Assembly (NCBI RefSeq): GCF_030248535.1
Contig: NZ_JAHGAJ010000003.1
Coordinates: 1-64,000, forward strand
Source: Vibrio sp. D404a
GTDB lineage: Bacteria; Pseudomonadota; Gammaproteobacteria; Enterobacterales; Vibrionaceae
Direction: 5' to 3'
Length of the DNA: 64,000 bases
Positions 61,883 through 64,000 of the stretch are shown here, piece by piece. The notes under the pieces were generated by a model. That model ran no database searches, was not told the origin of the DNA, and was given only the letters and a program-made list of their open reading frames with translations. The stretch's first letter is position 1, and each line of letters opens with the position of its first letter. The position numbers and the translations under genes are program-made.

Positions 61883-63109
61883 CTATTTCCATGTTTGACC
61901 GTAAACTCGCATCAAGTTGCCACCAAACACTTTCGCCATGTCTTCATTTGAGTAGCCCATTGCCTTTAGTTCATCGACAACCGGTGCCATGATCTTAGAC
62001 ATTTCACCACAACCAGTTGCGCCTTGGTCGAACGCATGCAACATGTAGCCATTGTCAGCGTACAAATCTGAGTGCTTCTTTGCAAAACCAACGACACCTG
62101 CGACCGTTTGCATGTCATCAGAGGCTATACCTACATGGTCAATGCCGACCTCTTGTACTGCACCGTCAATCATTTCTGCTGCTTGGCGAGGCGTAATATC
62201 TTCCGGCCAGATACCATCCATCATCCATTCGGTGAAGGTTACAGAGATAACACCGCCATTATCGGCGATACGCTTAGCGTCGGGTGCGTCGATCAAACGA
62301 TAACAACCTGAAAGACGGTATTCGTCGTCACCGTTTTTAAGACCCAGCTTCTGCATACGGTTTTCTGTCTCTTGAATGGTTTCGTATGGTTGACACTCAT
62401 AGGTCGATGCCACAGGTGAGTGAGAAACGATCATAGGCACGCCCGGGTGCTTATCTTCCATGTAATCAAGAATACCCGTGATGGTTTTCTCTGAGTTATG
62501 GGATAGGTCAACAGTGATGCTATGTTTGACCATTTCATCAATCACTTTCTTGCCAAACTCGGTTAGACCTCCGTCTTTGCCGTTCATCATGTCGATGACA
62601 CCTGATGCTGCATCGTTGGTGCCGTTGTAAACCAATTGCATGGTTCTGATGCCCATATCCGCCATAGTCTCGACGCGGCTTAAGTCACCTTCTAACATTG
62701 CTGATGACTGATTATTCCATTGAACTGCGTATTTGCCTTCATCGTGGGCTTTTTGGAAGTCTTCAACACGACGAACAAACACCAACTCAGTATCAGACGA
62801 GCGAATAGCTTGGTCGTATTTATTATACTCAGCGACGAATTTGTCCCATGTGTTATGAGCCCCCATACCGATGGTGATACTCGCGCCCGTAATACCACGC
62901 TCATGAGCGAGGTCGATGTAGTCTGCCAACATGTCCTCTGATGTCCATCCCATCTCTGCAGGAGAGGCAAAGAAGTCCAAAACGATAGTGTCTTGAACAA
63001 AATCAGAACCTTCAGGCGTTGCGGTATGGTGCCAGTCTTTAGATTCAATCGATGCGTGAGCGCTGAATGTTGCTGCTGAGATGAGTGCTGCGATAAGAAG
63101 CTTTTTCAT
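61883..63109 (-). CDS. Exported membrane-dipeptidase-like protein (peptidase M19)
   Basis: 408 residues with a signal peptide (MKKLLIAALISAATFSAHA). The zinc-site region includes DLSHNSEKTITGILDY near 199-214 and VSHSPVAS near 228-235, with HVGIASDD near 330-337; the fold is the M19 renal-dipeptidase barrel. It hydrolyses dipeptides or related amides in the periplasm. The usual first HxD pair is less clear here, so activity is not certain. Regulated perhaps by the upstream AraC gene in the same direction. Confidence 0.85.
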   Translation of the reverse strand: MKKLLIAALISAATFSAHASIESKDWHHTATPEGSDFVQDTIVLDFFASPAEMGWTSEDMLADYIDLAHERGITGASITIGMGAHNTWDKFVAEYNKYDQAIRSSDTELVFVRRVEDFQKAHDEGKYAVQWNNQSSAMLEGDLSRVETMADMGIRTMQLVYNGTNDAASGVIDMMNGKDGGLTEFGKKVIDEMVKHSITVDLSHNSEKTITGILDYMEDKHPGVPMIVSHSPVASTYECQPYETIQETENRMQKLGLKNGDDEYRLSGCYRLIDAPDAKRIADNGGVISVTFTEWMMDGIWPEDITPRQAAEMIDGAVQEVGIDHVGIASDDMQTVAGVVGFAKKHSDLYADNGYMLHAFDQGATGCGEMSKIMAPVVDELKAMGYSNEDMAKVFGGNLMRVYGQTWK

Positions 63110-63203
63110 GTTTTTACCCTCGAATTAGTTTACGAGTGCAAATATATCTATTAGAAATCCTTAAAATGTGCATTTTGCGACAGCTGTAAAATCATCGAAG
63201 TGA

Positions 63204-64000
63204 TTAGGTTCCTCGCGCGTTCTTAAGCCATTGCAAAGGTGTCGTATTCTCTGATTTTCGAAAGGCACGGATAAATTGAGAGGTATCGGAATAGCCAAGA
63301 TGTTCGGCCACATCAGAGATAGATGCGTTTCTTTGAATCATCACACGCTTGGCAAATGCGATATTCAAGGACTCCTTAATTTTCCTAAATGTCTTACCTT
63401 CACTCTTTAAGCGTCGTTGAATCGTACGCTCATTCATTTCAAGGATTTGACTGAGTTGCTCTATCGAGAGGTCTTCTCGTCCAACATAACCTTCAAGAGC
63501 AGCACGAACTTGCTCTGCATAACTCAATGCAGTGCTGCTAATGCGCGTTGGTAAGTCGCCACCAGTTATTGATTTTGGGGCGATGGATTCGTGGTAGAAA
63601 AGTGCGGTTTGCTGGTGGCCCAAGAATTGCGGTGTTCTATTGCTGATTTGCAGTTTGATTAAATCACTCGCCTCTGAGTGTTGTAGATGGTATTTGACTG
63701 GGTCATTTAAGCGGGGGTTTAACGCTTTCAAATATCTGTGTGTTGTAACCAATAGATAAAGTTCTGCTAAAAACACTAACTGGTCTGGCTGTTGTGCTTC
63801 TAGTTCTATGGAATAAGTACTGGCGTTTTCCTGAATTGTTAGTGAGGTAATAGGAATCACTTGTGTGAGGGTCTGTAGTGATGGTGACTGGTCGCTATCG
63901 AACCCCATCTTACTTATGAACTTATCCGCGGATGCCTGTAAAAGATGGATGAATTGATGGGTGGGTAAGGCGTTGTGAGCTTGCTCAAGTAGCTTTGTAA
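63204..64000 (-). CDS. AraC-family regulator, 5' end beyond the window
   Basis: The frame stays open to the right edge without a start: before the ATG at 63908 it reads LLEQAHNALPTHQFIHLLQ. The visible 265 residues contain the end of an arabinose-binding-like sensor domain and the DNA-binding pair (SIEQLSQILEMNERTIQRRLKSEG; ISDVAEHLGYSDTSQFIRAFRKSENTTPLQW). The ATG at 63908 alone would give a 234-residue protein, too short for this type. It precedes the dipeptidase gene by 95 bases in the same direction. Confidence 0.88.
   Translation of the reverse strand, partial: TKLLEQAHNALPTHQFIHLLQASADKFISKMGFDSDQSPSLQTLTQVIPITSLTIQENASTYSIELEAQQPDQLVFLAELYLLVTTHRYLKALNPRLNDPVKYHLQHSEASDLIKLQISNRTPQFLGHQQTALFYHESIAPKSITGGDLPTRISSTALSYAEQVRAALEGYVGREDLSIEQLSQILEMNERTIQRRLKSEGKTFRKIKESLNIAFAKRVMIQRNASISDVAEHLGYSDTSQFIRAFRKSENTTPLQWLKNARGT

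Noticed and set aside
1-64000. CRISPR arrays, tRNA or rRNA genes, and intact insertion sequences
   Set aside because: No regularly spaced repeats, cloverleaf-like sequence or transposase frame was seen on either strand.

Overview
The window reads as chromosomal DNA from a Vibrio, most likely the accessory-rich secondary chromosome. The grounds are a Vibrio-type integron attC end at the left edge, a DUF2860 outer-membrane protein, a CLCA_X protein, Vibrio-like GltS and RND proteins, and many one-enzyme/one-regulator modules. Species is not determined. No rRNA, tRNA, CRISPR array or intact insertion sequence was seen.

Layout. 1-1.1 kb: a 5'-truncated attC site, a small GIY-YIG-like cassette-type gene, and cobalamin adenosyltransferase. 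1.3-20 kb: a patchwork of LysR and AraC regulators beside single enzymes (serine hydrolase, SMP-30-like protein, two MDR-type oxidoreductases, alpha/beta hydrolase plus VOC protein, Ntn amidase, CPT-like kinase), two ankyrin proteins, a decayed SDR tail and a double-sensor diguanylate cyclase. 20-38 kb: Nudix, APH-like kinase, DUF523, GST/MFS pair, SnoaL-like protein with a divergent HxlR regulator, PAS-GGDEF, DHH phosphoesterase, MerR/SDR pair with a perfect 20-bp palindrome between them, bacteriohemerythrin, NmrA-like protein, flavodoxin, NCS2 permease, EamA transporter, AraC regulators and a CLCA_X protein.

38.2-42.4 kb is the most unusual part. A decayed tyrosine-recombinase remnant is followed by a well-formed promoter and a two-gene operon: a 110-aa protein and a 1087-aa protein with TPR-like and PIN-nuclease-like regions. 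Both carry a GSGDNI-x-GNK motif. This resembles the two-component GAPS6 anti-phage system described from vibrios. Next to it, gltS is broken by a one-base change in a six-base homopolymer, and a previously easy-to-miss 26-codon membrane peptide gene lies just upstream of gltS.

43.9-64 kb: an RND efflux pair, another LysR, DUF2860 porin-like protein, small hypotheticals, a LemA/M48 peptidase operon, and an alpha-galactoside module (GH36 alpha-galactosidase and a sodium/solute symporter, with a divergent LacI regulator and LacI-type operators). An MFS transporter, an M19 dipeptidase and an AraC regulator that runs off the right edge follow. Overall the window is a sensing, detoxification and scavenging region with one defence-type insertion.
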